Made by a program: the position numbers and the translations under genes. The notes under the pieces were generated by a model. That model did not search any database. It had not been told where the DNA came from and saw nothing but the letters and a program-made list of their open reading frames with translations. Below, piece by piece: positions 1 to 9,570 of a stretch of 64,000 bases of DNA. Positions within the stretch are counted from its first letter, which is position 1, and the number at the start of each line of letters is the position of its first letter. Origin of the DNA: Steromphala cineraria (Eukaryota > Mollusca > Gastropoda > Trochida > Trochidae); the NCBI GenBank assembly GCA_916613615.1, contig OU744730.1, positions 19,633,406 through 19,697,405 of the forward strand. The letters run 5' to 3'.

Positions 1-455
1 TTTTAGGGCAAGTAATAAACAGAATACTAAACTCCCTTCCATCTAATACTATTTTTATTAAACTCGTGAAAGATTTGGTATCAAACTCCCTTTTGCTCGT
101 TTTATACAAAATCATTAACCCGTTTCATAAAAATAGTATTAATTGGAAGGTCGTTTAGTATCTTCTATTTCTCTTAAAGAGTCAGTTGGTTTGAATATTG
201 GTAATGATATAAAACATTGTCAATCACAAGCTCTCTGCAATAAGAAGCATTTGGCTATATCAGAGAATCGCAAGAGCTGTGCGTTTCAAATACGCAAGGG
301 TGATTATTCAATTTCACTGATAAAAAAGAAACAGGAAAAGAATTTAGATAATAATTCAACAATATAAGGCATTTGGCCTGATAGAAATCATGGTATTGTA
401 GGAGCTCTGCAGATACAAATACCCTGAGGTAGAGCTTAATAAAAAGAACGTTCAC

Positions 456-551
456 CTCTGTCTGTGTAGCTTTCATCATCTCATCAAGTGTAGACGTACA
501 TCCTCCAATATAGTCATGTCCGCCATCATTGTCCCAGTCGTACACATCAAA
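456..551 (-). CDS. CPNE: Copine coding exon 7 (residues 228-259, C2B loop 3)
   Basis: Borders TTTCAG|TTTGAT and GAG|GTGAAC; 96 bp, phase 0. It encodes [16 protein letters not shown], with the three loop-3 aspartates of C2B, and then [13 protein letters not shown]. No further exon is seen between 1 and 455, so the next one lies outside the window. Confidence 0.92.
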
Positions 552-3500
552 CTGAAATTTTATATAGATTCTTTCTCTAAAAATTCAACTGAACATTTTA
601 CAGAAGCAATGATACACTTTACAAATGAGGCAGCATCAATATTTTTTAGAGAGTTAAACATGTTATACATCTACTTAGTTTCTTAACTATTGTACAATTT
701 GTTTCTGTGAAAAAAATTTAAAATTTAAAATAATTAACTTGAATAGTTTTATAGTAACTTTTTTCTATGTTTAAATAAACGAACACACTACATATATACA
801 GATATTCATCACCAAAAGCACCAGAGTTACACATCAAACACTTTCTGTCTTCGTAAGAAAAAAGATGCCAGCACCATAATAATAATCAGTGTCATATGAA
901 ATTGAATGATCCTGACTGGACAAAATTTTAATGACTCAGATATCTTTTCATGACAAACAGGAAGCATTTAACAGCATATGGCAATATGTCATAGAAAGCA
1001 ATATAGCATGAGATGGATTAAACATAGTGAGGAAGATACCAACATTTTCTTTAGGGAGTGGCCAATGTGGTTTCAGATACCATGCCATGCCATAAGCTCA
1101 TCGAGCCTATGGAGCCTTTCAGGTCTGATGAGCCAAAAAAGAAGATAACAACATGAAGTGACCTACCCTGATCTCCTGAGTCCTGTTGCCGGCACACAGA
1201 GTACTGACCGGGACCTGGAAGGGACGCCAGCCGGGGTTCAACGTGTTCTTTATCACCTGGAGGTAAACATAAAAGTTGTGGAAACACCCATGACTTATTC
1301 TCTCTTCAAAGATGCATCAAATATTGGGTTTCAGTAGGTAACATTGTGCATTGATATATGCTGTTTCTCTGTAACATGGTTACAGAGGGTTACCAGAGGC
1401 ACTGAACTACAGTAGAACTTGGATATAACAAACTCCAAGGGACCAAAGAATTTAGTTCGCTATATCTGGTGTTCGCTATACGCATATAATTTTAATATTA
1501 TATAGGGACGGGACTTGAACATTTGTTCGCTATATCCGAGTGTTCACTATATCCGTGTTTGCTATATCCGTGTTCTACTGTAACTGTTTGTTTGCAATAC
1601 ATAGTTTTACCCAGTCTCAATCGTTGGCTTAATTAAGCCTTACTGCATTGTGCCAAAGTTCTTGATTTGAGAGGGGATCTCTTGTTGGCAATAAGTAGCA
1701 GGAGAATTCTAATATTTTAGTTGGATTAAGGTAAAGTACTGATATTGTCAGATTCGATAAAAATGCAGAAAGGCTCAAGTTAGCTGGTGACATCATTATG
1801 ATATTTTTTTTCTTTTACATTTCTTCTAAAATTCTAACTTTTCCTTCTGGACAGTTCTAGATATAGTATGGTTTCACACTCACCTCTGTTCTGTGAATGA
1901 CTTGCCAACTCCGGTCAAGTGTTGGCCGAAGAATTTCCAGGTATGGATCTGATTTTCCTAGAAAATCCTGAAATATACATACAGAAATAGCTAAAACATA
2001 TATTTTTGTATTCCCCCAACCAATGCACATGGTGTGTTATCTAGTGATTAATAAAGTGTCATGATAAACATGGCAGGCACTTAATTAAAACCTTATTAAT
2101 CAAGTGCCATCCCACTGCTAACCCAAGAAATACATGATATTTTGACTTGTATAGGTACCGGGGGTATATAAACTCTGCCAGCAATTAGAGTATTTTCCTT
2201 GGTTTAACTTTTGTTCGCTAATGGCAGATTCCTTTGTATTTTGTTTCCTATGAATGGTTTTTAGCTGATAATCAATCTGAACTTCTTCACACTAGTTTGT
2301 AAAACAGGCTCAAAGTCAGCTGTTTTAAAAAAACTTTTTCATGATGGTCAAGTAAACAAACAAAGAAAGCAAATCCACTTTGCCAGTCTACTTCAATTAT
2401 CGCTATATACATACCAATTTTCATAAATGATTCTATATCAGCTTATACGAAAAAACATAATAATACGTCAAATACAACAGGAGTATTTCTTTTGAAGTAT
2501 GGTCAACGTTTTTTGGTACTTTCAAACTATTTTCTTTCAATTAGACAAGCTTAAAAGGGAAGAGAGCCAAAACAATGAAAGAATTTATACTAAAAATATT
2601 GGTTTATTGACACTTTGGTATAACTTTTTCCTCAACCCATGGGATATACAAGATATAGCTTTGACGCCTGCAGTGATCAATCTACAGATTTGACCTGCTG
2701 AGTCCAGGGACTCACTACCACAAATTCTTGTGAGTCCCAGCAGATTTAAATGAGTCCTCATACGAGTAAGCAAATAGTAAAATTTACTTCCAGGACTCAC
2801 AGCATATATTTCTATGGGTCATTTACACATTTTATGAGTATTTGAAGCAGAATTTGGGGGTAAATTTATCCTTGCGCCTGTAAACTCACCTTTTTATCCA
2901 AGTTCTTCCCCCTGAATGTCATGTACGCTATTTCTCCTCCTTCTTTGACTTCCTCTGATCTCACCTGATGCAATACAACTTCCTTATCATTTATAGCACA
3001 CCATTTCAGGGCTACTCCCTGCCCTTTCATCAGTATTATCATCAACTTTTGTCAACAATGGATTTCATTTGTATAATTATATCAATATTTTTTCTTTAAA
3101 ATTCAATCTACTTTAAAAATATTTTAATTAAGTAATTTAATTAATTTAATTAATTTATAAATAATTTAATTAATTTATAAATAATTTAATTAATTTAATT
3201 AAAATCTTGATGTTTTTAATCAAAATATAATTTCATGTAAATTAACAATGTCTGTTATTCTCAAAACCAAATTTCACTCCAAATTCCATTTATGAATGAA
3301 GAAATACTCATTACTTACTGTTATAACTCCTTGACCAGCTTTGGACCCATTTCTCAGCAGCAATGGCTTTGCAAATGGACTGTTGGAAACCAGCTAGAAA
3401 TATGTGGATAAAATAATTTATCAATGGATAAGTCAAATTTGATAAAATTAAAATTTCTGATTGGAAAACCTTTCTGTCACTAACACAGACCTTAGGTTAT

Positions 3501-6407
3501 TTAATTCTCAAAACAGAAGAGATACTGAATGAAAGAAGCATTCATAAAATGACTATAATACCCATTAAAATTAGCATGTACAAGAAGTGAATCACTAAAT
3601 CAAATATATAGAGTAAGAAGAGAAGAAGAAGCATTTAAAGCTCATCGTGATGAATGCTGTGGTTTGAACTCTTTGATTATGAAATAAGGATGATAATGCA
3701 GAGAATTCCAATGTATTTTGACAGAATACTTAATGCTTAATGAAGAGTTCTTTAGAGAGTAGACAAAACTGTCAAGACACAAGTAGACACCTTTAATAAT
3801 CCACAATTTCTCTATTCTAGAAATCTTCTCTGCACTTTTTACCAGCAGGCCCTGGGTTTTGTTTCGAAAACTTCCAGGGCAAGGCATAACTCACATTATT
3901 CTATATATTATATAGGACTGATCTAAACCTTGCTCATTAACATCAACATCTGGGGTTTAAGAAAGCACCCTTTAAGAAAGCACCCTTCAAGTTTAGGTAC
4001 AGTAAGCTGAAGAGCTCGAGGTGACACAGAAAAGTACTGTTGATGAAATGATGCAAGACGCATCTGCCAGTAATTGAAACTGGCACCAATTATGACTCTT
4101 TCTGGAAAGTGATAATAGGAAGGCTAAAGCTAGACTATCCCCTTTGCTATCAATTCAGTAAACTACCCACTCAAGATCGCTGTAAAGCAGCCAAAGTGTC
4201 ATTGTGAAGTTCTATGCTATGAGAGATTATTACCTGACCGAGAGTGCACTCCAACTGTCCCAGGAAATCATCGTCTGAAAGCTGTGGAGTGGAGTTGTCA
4301 AGATCATAGACAGCAATCTTCACCTTCTGCACTTCCTCAAAGTAATAGTTCACTTTGAAACAGCGAGAAAATTTGGGATCCAAACAGTTTTTCACGTTCT
4401 CTGTTCGCCCAATCTGAATAACAAACAGTGATTTTCACCATTATGATAGTTCCAAGATCCTCTAAAAAAATTCATAAAGAAAACCTGTTGTTACTGGTAG
4501 GATAAGAGGTTGCTTGATGATGCTCCTCCTAAAGATATGTGTTTGAAAATAGATTTAATAGAATCCTGTCATACTTGCAATTCTTATCGGCTTAAGTTGA
4601 CATATAAGATGTGAGAAAACACTTAAGAAATACATTTTACATAAAAAGATTGAAATGTCAATAATTGCACTAACCTACCTAATGTAAGAATCTCAATCTC
4701 TGATCAGTCCACGTGATCCTGGCTAAATAATGAAAGCCTCCCCCTGAGCGGGGTGATGACTTATTTATACCCCGCATAAAAAAGCATGGGTGCAAACTTA
4801 AGCGTTTTGAAATGTACAAATTGTAAACAATGTATGTTACTTCGAACACATCAAGGTTACTTTTGACCAACCAATATGTAGCTATGAACAAACTATTGTC
4901 AAAGCATTATGCAGTTATTCTTACCGTATATTACAATGTATACGGCGACCTCGTACATAGGGCGACCCCCTTTCTCAGCCCCCCAAATTGCTGCCAAAAT
5001 CATATATCTCATTAATAAGGCGACCCCCCTTCTAGCAGGTCGCTGAAACAGTCGACATGACAGACAACTCGTTGACAAGATTGCGTAAGGGTAAATTTAG
5101 GTCGGTAATTTTTAAGTGAAATGTCATGTGTAATTGAAAAATAAATAAATTACTTACGGTGTTTGTTATTTTATTCAATGATTTATCATTTGCTTCTGAT
5201 AACAAGCAAGGCTACAGTCAACAAACTCCCATTACTGTGTCATGTTTCGTTTTCACCATTCTCATTCAGAAATCTAAACAAACGTTCAGTCAACGTACTG
5301 GTAATGCTATATTTGTATCAAGCCTTTTCACTGGTTAAAAGAACGGAAGTTGTAATAGTGCACCAATCAGAAAATCTAACACAAATTGCATATTGAAAAG
5401 GCCTAACCGGTGTAAAGAATAATTGCTGCCTAGTAAAAACTGAGTTATACATCGCCTTCATAATTGATAAAATAATTTGGGCAGCAAAAGTTTTGTTAAA
5501 TATATCCATAGAGAAAAATAAAGTCACAATATCAGTCATCAAAACAATGTTAATTAATTAATTAATCATTATAAATTTATTTTTATCTTTAATTATGTCA
5601 AGTTATTTAATCACAAGGTTCTATCTCGTATGACACCGACACTAACATAACATGTTATCGGCCAGCAAACACGTGTTGAATATTTCCTTTGGTCCGGTAC
5701 ATGGCTAATTTTGATTGATAAGTTATCTTGAATTTTCATTCATATTTCTCTCTATACTTTCATTTAAAAATAACAATAAGACAAAGGTATTTTATTTTAT
5801 AAGATTAAATTTGAGATGACATCGATGATTGTGTAATGGACATCCGGTGTAAACATCGACTCGCTTGACTTGTTGGGTTGGCAGATACCCCTCACTTGGC
5901 CTCTAGTTTTTGACCTTGTATTGGGCGACCCCCTTCTTTGACCCCCCAATTTCTGGTATAGAAAACTTGCCTTATACATTGAAATATACGGTACTCTTCT
6001 TACTTTCATATCACATGCATTTGCTTAATGAAACATTCATTAAGATAAATTTGCTATACCATTCAGACGTGGGGGACATAGGAAGATATCAGCCTCACGA
6101 TTGGTATTATGTAACTCGCCTTCAGCTTGTCACATAACACCAAGCCAGAGGCTGATATCTCTATATGCCCCCTCCCAGGATGGTATAGCGACTATATCAT
6201 CAATTTAGCAGTGTACAAACCTCGTCCCAGTGACCGCCACTGCGTGACATGTAGAGCACAGCACAGGGATCCGACTTGGACATAACGTCCATATTCAGGA
6301 GGTTCCTACACTCGATCCGTAGCTCCACTTTAGACACACATTCTGCAGAAGGTGGGGGGCCTCTGGGAACATTCGGATACATCGGAGGTTGGGCCATGGT
6401 GGGATTC
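456..6407 (-). CDS. CPNE: Copine, 5' part of gene (seven coding exons, C2A and C2B domains); continues past the left edge
   Basis: Copines are cytosolic proteins that bind phospholipid membranes in a Ca2+-dependent way through two N-terminal C2 domains and recruit partners through a C-terminal vWA-like domain. Seven exons were joined by hand; each has AG/GT borders and a length divisible by three, giving 259 continuous residues. C2A: loop-1 Asp37 and Asp43 ([10 protein letters not shown]), loop-3 Asp96, Asp98 and a DDD at 106-108, then the copine signature ECTLGQ at 114-119. C2B: loop-1 Asp170/Asp176 ([11 protein letters not shown]) and loop-3 Asp232, Asp234, Asp240 ([14 protein letters not shown]). 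All the acidic Ca2+ ligands I expect are present. Copines are about 530-560 residues, so roughly half is here and the vWA domain lies beyond position 1. The start at 6397 sits in an ideal Kozak context (CCCACCATGG), 10 bp after an acceptor, so a non-coding 5' exon is expected. Which copine paralogue it matches cannot be decided. Confidence 0.93.
1076..1137 (-). mobile_element. Helentron-like terminal fragment
   Basis: This stretch reads CCATGCCATAAGCTCATCGAG and later TCTGATGAGCC. It matches the reverse complement of the 5' end at 7,911 and the end at 59,340-59,372, so it is a solo terminal fragment of that family in a copine intron. Confidence 0.5.
1167..1256 (-). CDS. CPNE: Copine coding exon 6 (residues 198-227, C2B)
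   Basis: Borders CTCCAG|GTG and AGG|GTAGGT; 90 bp, phase 0. It encodes [17 protein letters not shown]...CAGN, the copine NLNP.W..F.VPV...C.GN motif. The intron separating it from exon 5 contains a 171-bp MITE, and a Helentron-like end fragment lies just downstream. Confidence 0.92.
1410..1580. mobile_element. Pogo/Tigger-like MITE, 171 bp
   Basis: Terminal inverted repeats begin CAGTAGAACTTGGATATA and end as the inverse of CAGTAGAACACGGATATA, flanked on both sides by TA, the target duplication of Tc1/mariner/pogo elements. Inside are several GTTCGCTATATC words in one orientation. There is no coding capacity. It lies in the intron between copine exons 5 and 6. Confidence 0.72.
1884..1967 (-). 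CDS. CPNE: Copine coding exon 5 (residues 170-197, C2B)
   Basis: Borders TTTCAG|GAT and GAG|GTGAGT; 84 bp, phase 0. It encodes [12 protein letters not shown], with both loop-1 aspartates of C2B, then WQVIHRTE, the conserved strand before the next exon. Confidence 0.92.
2672..2870 (+). repeat. Interspersed repeat, copy 1 of 2
   Basis: About 200 bp beginning near GATCAATCTAC, then GACCTGCTGAG, GCAGATTTAAATGAGTC, and later GAGTATTTGAAGCAGAA. The same blocks occur in the same order and orientation at 11,214-11,424. No terminal inverted repeat or tail is evident. This copy is in the copine intron between exons 4 and 5. Confidence 0.6.
2890..2964 (-). CDS. CPNE: Copine coding exon 4 (residues 145-169, start of C2B)
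   Basis: Borders ATCAG|GTGAGA and AAG|GTGAGT; 75 bp, phase 0. It encodes [20 protein letters not shown] followed by NLDKK, the first C2B strands leading into Ca2+ loop 1, which is completed by the next exon. Confidence 0.9.
3108..3205. repeat. AT-rich simple repeat (TTAATTTAA type)
   Basis: Nearly pure A/T, with repeated TTTAATTAA and TAAATAATTTAATTAA words, in the intron between copine exons 3 and 4. Confidence 0.7.
3319..3393 (-). CDS. CPNE: Copine coding exon 3 (residues 120-144, end of C2A)
   Basis: Acceptor TTTCTAG|CTG and donor ACA|GTAAGT enclose 75 bp in phase 0. The product includes [17 protein letters not shown], which matches the last C2A strand and start of the C2A-C2B linker in copines. 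Confidence 0.9.
4234..4413 (-). CDS. CPNE: Copine coding exon 2 (residues 60-119, C2A core)
   Basis: Borders are CAG|ATTGGG and GGTCAG|GTAATA; 180 bp, phase 0 at both ends. It encodes IGRTENVKN, the YYFEEVQK strand found in copines, Ca2+ loop 3 (VYDLDN...SDDDFLG) and ECTLGQ. The intron before it is 1,807 bp and carries a nested pair of repeats. Confidence 0.94.
4924..5991. mobile_element. TA-flanked MITE nested inside the older repeat
   Basis: The left end CCGTATATTACAATGTATA and the right end, inverse of CCGTATATTTCAATGTATA, form near-perfect terminal inverted repeats. TA stands immediately outside each end, as for Tc1/mariner-type elements. GGGCGACCCCCTT boxes near the two ends are in direct, not inverted, orientation. 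No transposase ORF is present. The empty site is represented by the copy at 59,716. Confidence 0.62.
6053..6190. repeat. Foldback: 45-bp inverted repeat around a 50-bp loop
   Basis: The arms GCTATACCAT...GATATCAGCCTC (6,053-6,094) and GAGGCTGATATC...ATGGTATAGC (6,148-6,190) are imperfect inverse copies. The left arm recurs at 60,016-60,057. In copine pre-mRNA it would form a hairpin close to the exon 1 donor. Confidence 0.65.
6221..6407 (-). CDS. CPNE: Copine coding exon 1 (start codon at 6397; residues 1-59)
   Basis: Acceptor TAAACAG at 6408-6414 precedes ten bases of 5' UTR and the ATG. The exon encodes a Pro-rich leader ([16 protein letters not shown]), longer than the few residues before C2A in many copines, then the first C2A strands and Ca2+ loop 1. 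It ends ...HWDE with donor GAG|GTTTGT at 6220, phase 0. Confidence 0.92.
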
Positions 6408-7910
6408 CTGTTTATGTTAAAAAAAAGCAGTGAATATAATATTCAAAGATCTGTGAATTATGAAAAGAAATTTAATTTTTAGGTATGATAGGTCCGTATT
6501 TATATTTCTAGCAACTTTTGATAGAAGTAAACATATAACCTTGCGTACAGTGTTTTCGAGCCCCTAAGACAAACGCAGCAGTTGCTCTAAATCACATATA
6601 ATTTATTCTAAATACTTATAATACATTTAGTAACATTTATTTGGCTGACTGAATACCAAATTAAAGTAAATGTAGCCTTGATCATTAGCCTCAAAAGATA
6701 TCTTGATAATAATAATACTGATCGATATTGTCATTGTTGTGTTGTCAACTTGTTTTCATACATTAGATCAAGAGGTAGGTGATGATATTTTCTATTTATT
6801 AATTAGTGATTATTTGTGTTACTGAGTTACAATTTTGAGTTGATTCAATATATTTCTAGTTTCCTATTTGATAGCTGCAGTCTGCAGTACTGGCAGTAGC
6901 CACAGCACATAGTTCTACATAACTAATCCAACTCACCTCGCCTGACAACCAGTAAAACTAAATCTGAAGAAGTTAAAGAATCTTCTGCACTGCTTGCGTA
7001 TTAAATATGTAGCAAAATCTCTTATTACAACATAACTTTAGACAAGTGACTGTTCAAAACAAGCAGACGCTGACGGAAACCTTACTTCCTGCTTCCGGTG
7101 TATGAACATAGTTACTGCCCTTTGACCACTCCTCTCAAAAGACTGCCAAAAAACCTTGCGTCAATACGTTTCCATTGCTCAATGCTTTCACTTTTTGACG
7201 TCATTGGCTACTTATTACGAAATGTCTATAATCAGTTATAGACTTTACAGATAAAACAGGTCAACTGAGGTGTGTCGCAAGCACACTTCTGTGCCTATTT
7301 ATAGACAGTATGTTCTATTTTTGTCGTTTCTGGTTAAATTAAGCATATGAAGGAGATTGTTTCATCAAGTCTCTCATTCATCGAATGACGCGTGCAAAGT
7401 GAGGCAATGTATAAGCTACTATATTTCACAATCTCATGATTATCAAGATTCGATCTAAAAAATCATTTTCCGATAATGACAATTAAAGTAGACATAATGT
7501 ATTTTGTTATAAAAGTGAAATAACCGTTCTCACATGCAAACTATTTTCTAGATTCATGTACAATCTTGAATTCTATAGTCGTTTTTGTCATGATTTTCAT
7601 TTCTCCGGATGAAAACTTCGATAAAGAAAAACTCCTGTAAATAGCCGGGATAGAGAGCAAATCGTACAAATTATAATAGGCCTACTTTGCTCTGTCGTTG
7701 ATGACAAGTTTTTAGAAAGAAGGATTTATTTCCCAAATAATTTCTCCATATAGCAATCCCGGCCCTTCAGAATGAATTAGGCTTAAAAAATCGGCTAAAC
7801 AACGTAGTCCTTATATTAAAATGAAATAGAGTAGGCCTATATACAGGATTTTCGTTTTGTTTGAATGTGACTTTGGGGGAAACAGTCACATTTATTCAGT
7901 GAAGTATTTT
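6408..7910. other. Non-coding region upstream of the copine start
   Basis: AT-rich, no credible coding exon on either strand. Apart from the candidate donor near 7,086 it holds only short AT-rich runs and TAGGCCTA words near 7,680 and 7,835. Confidence 0.5.
7086..7150 (-). promoter_or_regulatory. Possible non-coding first exon or promoter of the copine gene
   Basis: The coding start lies 10 bp after an acceptor, so a 5' UTR exon must be further upstream. The best donor I see is GGAA|GTAAGG ending at 7086 on the minus strand, 5-12 bp downstream of an ETS-type CCGGAAG motif (7092-7098). The left limit and transcription start are not visible. This is inference from two short motifs only. Confidence 0.22.
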
Positions 7911-9570
7911 TAGCTCATCAGGACTGAAAGTCCAGATGGGCTTATGGCATGGCCCGTCGTCCGGCGTCCGTCCGTCCGTCGTCCGTCGTCCGTCGTCCGT
8001 CCGTCCGTAAACTTTTGACACTTTCGACTTCTCCTCATGAACCATACACATTAGAGAGCTGAAATTTTGTGTACAAGTACCTTAGCATATGGAGATTCTA
8101 ATTTGTAACTTTGGTGACCCTGTGACCCCAAATAGGGTCACAGGGGTCACAACTTTAAAAACCTATTTTCATCTTCTTCTCCAGTTCCAAAAGGTCTAGA
8201 GAGTTAATATTGATATGTGCAGACTCCTTGGACAATGGGGATTCTAATTTGTAACTTTGGTGAACCTGTGACCCCAAATAGGGTCACAGGGGTCACAACC
8301 TTAAATACCTATTTTCATCTTCTTCTCCAGTTCCAAAAGGAGTAGAGAGTTAAAAATTATATGTGCAGACTCCTTGGACAATGGGGATTCTAATTTGTAA
8401 CTTTGGTGACCCTGTGATCCCAAATAGGGTCACAGGGGTCACAACCTTAAAAACCTATTTTCATCTTCTTCTCCAGTTCTAAAAGGACTAGAGAGTTGAA
8501 AGTGATATGTGCAGACTCCTTGGACAATGGGGATTCTAATTTGTAACTTTGGTGACCCTGTGACCCCAAATAGGGTCACAGGGGTCACAACCTTTAAAAC
8601 CTATTTTCATCTTCTTCTCCAGTTCTAAAAGGACTAGAGAGTTGAAAGTGATATGTGCAGACTCCTTGGACAATAGGGATTCTAATTTGTAACTTTGGTG
8701 AACCTGTGACCCCAAATAGGGTCACAGGGGTCACAACCTTAAAAACCTATTTTCATCTTCTTCTCAAGTTCTAAAAGGACTAGAGAGTTGAAAGTGATAT
8801 GTGCAGACTCCTTGGACAATGGGGATTCTAATTTGTAACTTTGGTGAACCTGTGACCCCAAATAGGGTCACAGGGGTCACAACCTTAAAAACCTATTTTC
8901 ATCTTCTTCTCCAGTTCTAAAAGGACTAGAGAGTTGAAAGTGATATGTGCAGACTCCTTGGACAATGGGGATTCTAATTTGTAACTTTGGTGAACCTGTG
9001 ACCCCAAATAGGGTCACAGGGGTCACAACCTTAAAAAGCTATTTTCATCTTCTTCTCAAGTTCCAAAAGGTCTAGAGAGCTGAAATTATATGTGCAGACT
9101 CCTTGGCCAATGGGGATTCTAAATTGTAGATTTCGTGACCCCATGACCCCAAATAGGGTAACAGGGGTCACACCTTAAAAACTTATTTTCATCATCATCT
9201 TTAGCTCCTAAAGGTCTATTGAGCTGAAAGACTGCATGTAGACTCCTTGGCCAATTGGGATTCTAAACTGAAGGTTTCGTGACCCCATGACCCCAAATAG
9301 GGTCACAGGGGTCACAATCTTAAAAACCTATTTTTCTCCATTAGATGACAGTCTATGGCAAATTTATTTCTCCTTGGATATGTTAGTGTGGACTTCTTTC
9401 ACTGTCTGATATTGGCGATCTAGAAAGTGCTGAATAATAATACATTTGTTTTGTAATTTTTTTATAGGTTTTCTTGCAATAGGTGACATCAGTTTCATTT
9501 TTAGCTCATCTTGCCTGTATAAAGCAAACTTGATATGATGCCTGATGAGCTACAGAGCTAATGGCTCTAT
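7911..9570 (+). mobile_element. Helentron-like ('pearl'-type) non-autonomous element with tandem core
   Basis: The 5' end TAGCTCATCAGG (7,911) and the 3' CCTGATGAGCTA (9,541-9,552) are exact inverse copies. A (GTCY)n microsatellite follows the 5' end (about 7,955-8,008). A tandem core follows, and near the 3' end there is a hairpin AGAGCTAATGGCTCT (9,554-9,568) before a T-run. Subterminal inverted repeats, GTCY microsatellite, 120-200-bp core repeats and a 3' hairpin are the layout of non-autonomous Helentrons (DINE/HINE) and of oyster pearl elements. There is no Rep-helicase ORF, so it needs an autonomous partner. Related copies lie at 55,327 and 58,690. Confidence 0.75.
8085..9335 (+). repeat. 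Tandem repeat, about 8.5 copies of a 146-bp unit
   Basis: GACTCCTTGG recurs at 8222, 8368, 8514, 8660, 8806, 8952, 9097 and 9241, so the period is 146 bp and drops to 145 and 144 at the right end, where units are more diverged. Each unit contains an inverted repeat of TGACCC/GGGTCA words around AAATA. Confidence 0.93.

Larger units (their letters stand above)
4676..6190. mobile_element. Older interspersed repeat, copy 1, split by a nested MITE
   Basis: 4,676-4,921 and 5,996-6,060 align in order with one uninterrupted stretch at 59,716-60,063. Shared words include ATGTAAGAATCTC, CATCAAGGTTACTTTTGA, TTTCATATCACAT and TATACCATTCAGACG. The right end, 6,053-6,190, is a foldback. The element fills most of copine intron 1 and ends 31 bp from the exon 1 donor. 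Confidence 0.6.

Noticed and set aside
4679..5015. Small ORFs on both strands in copine intron 1
   Set aside because: They lie inside the interspersed repeat and the MITE and match neither splice signals nor protein motifs.
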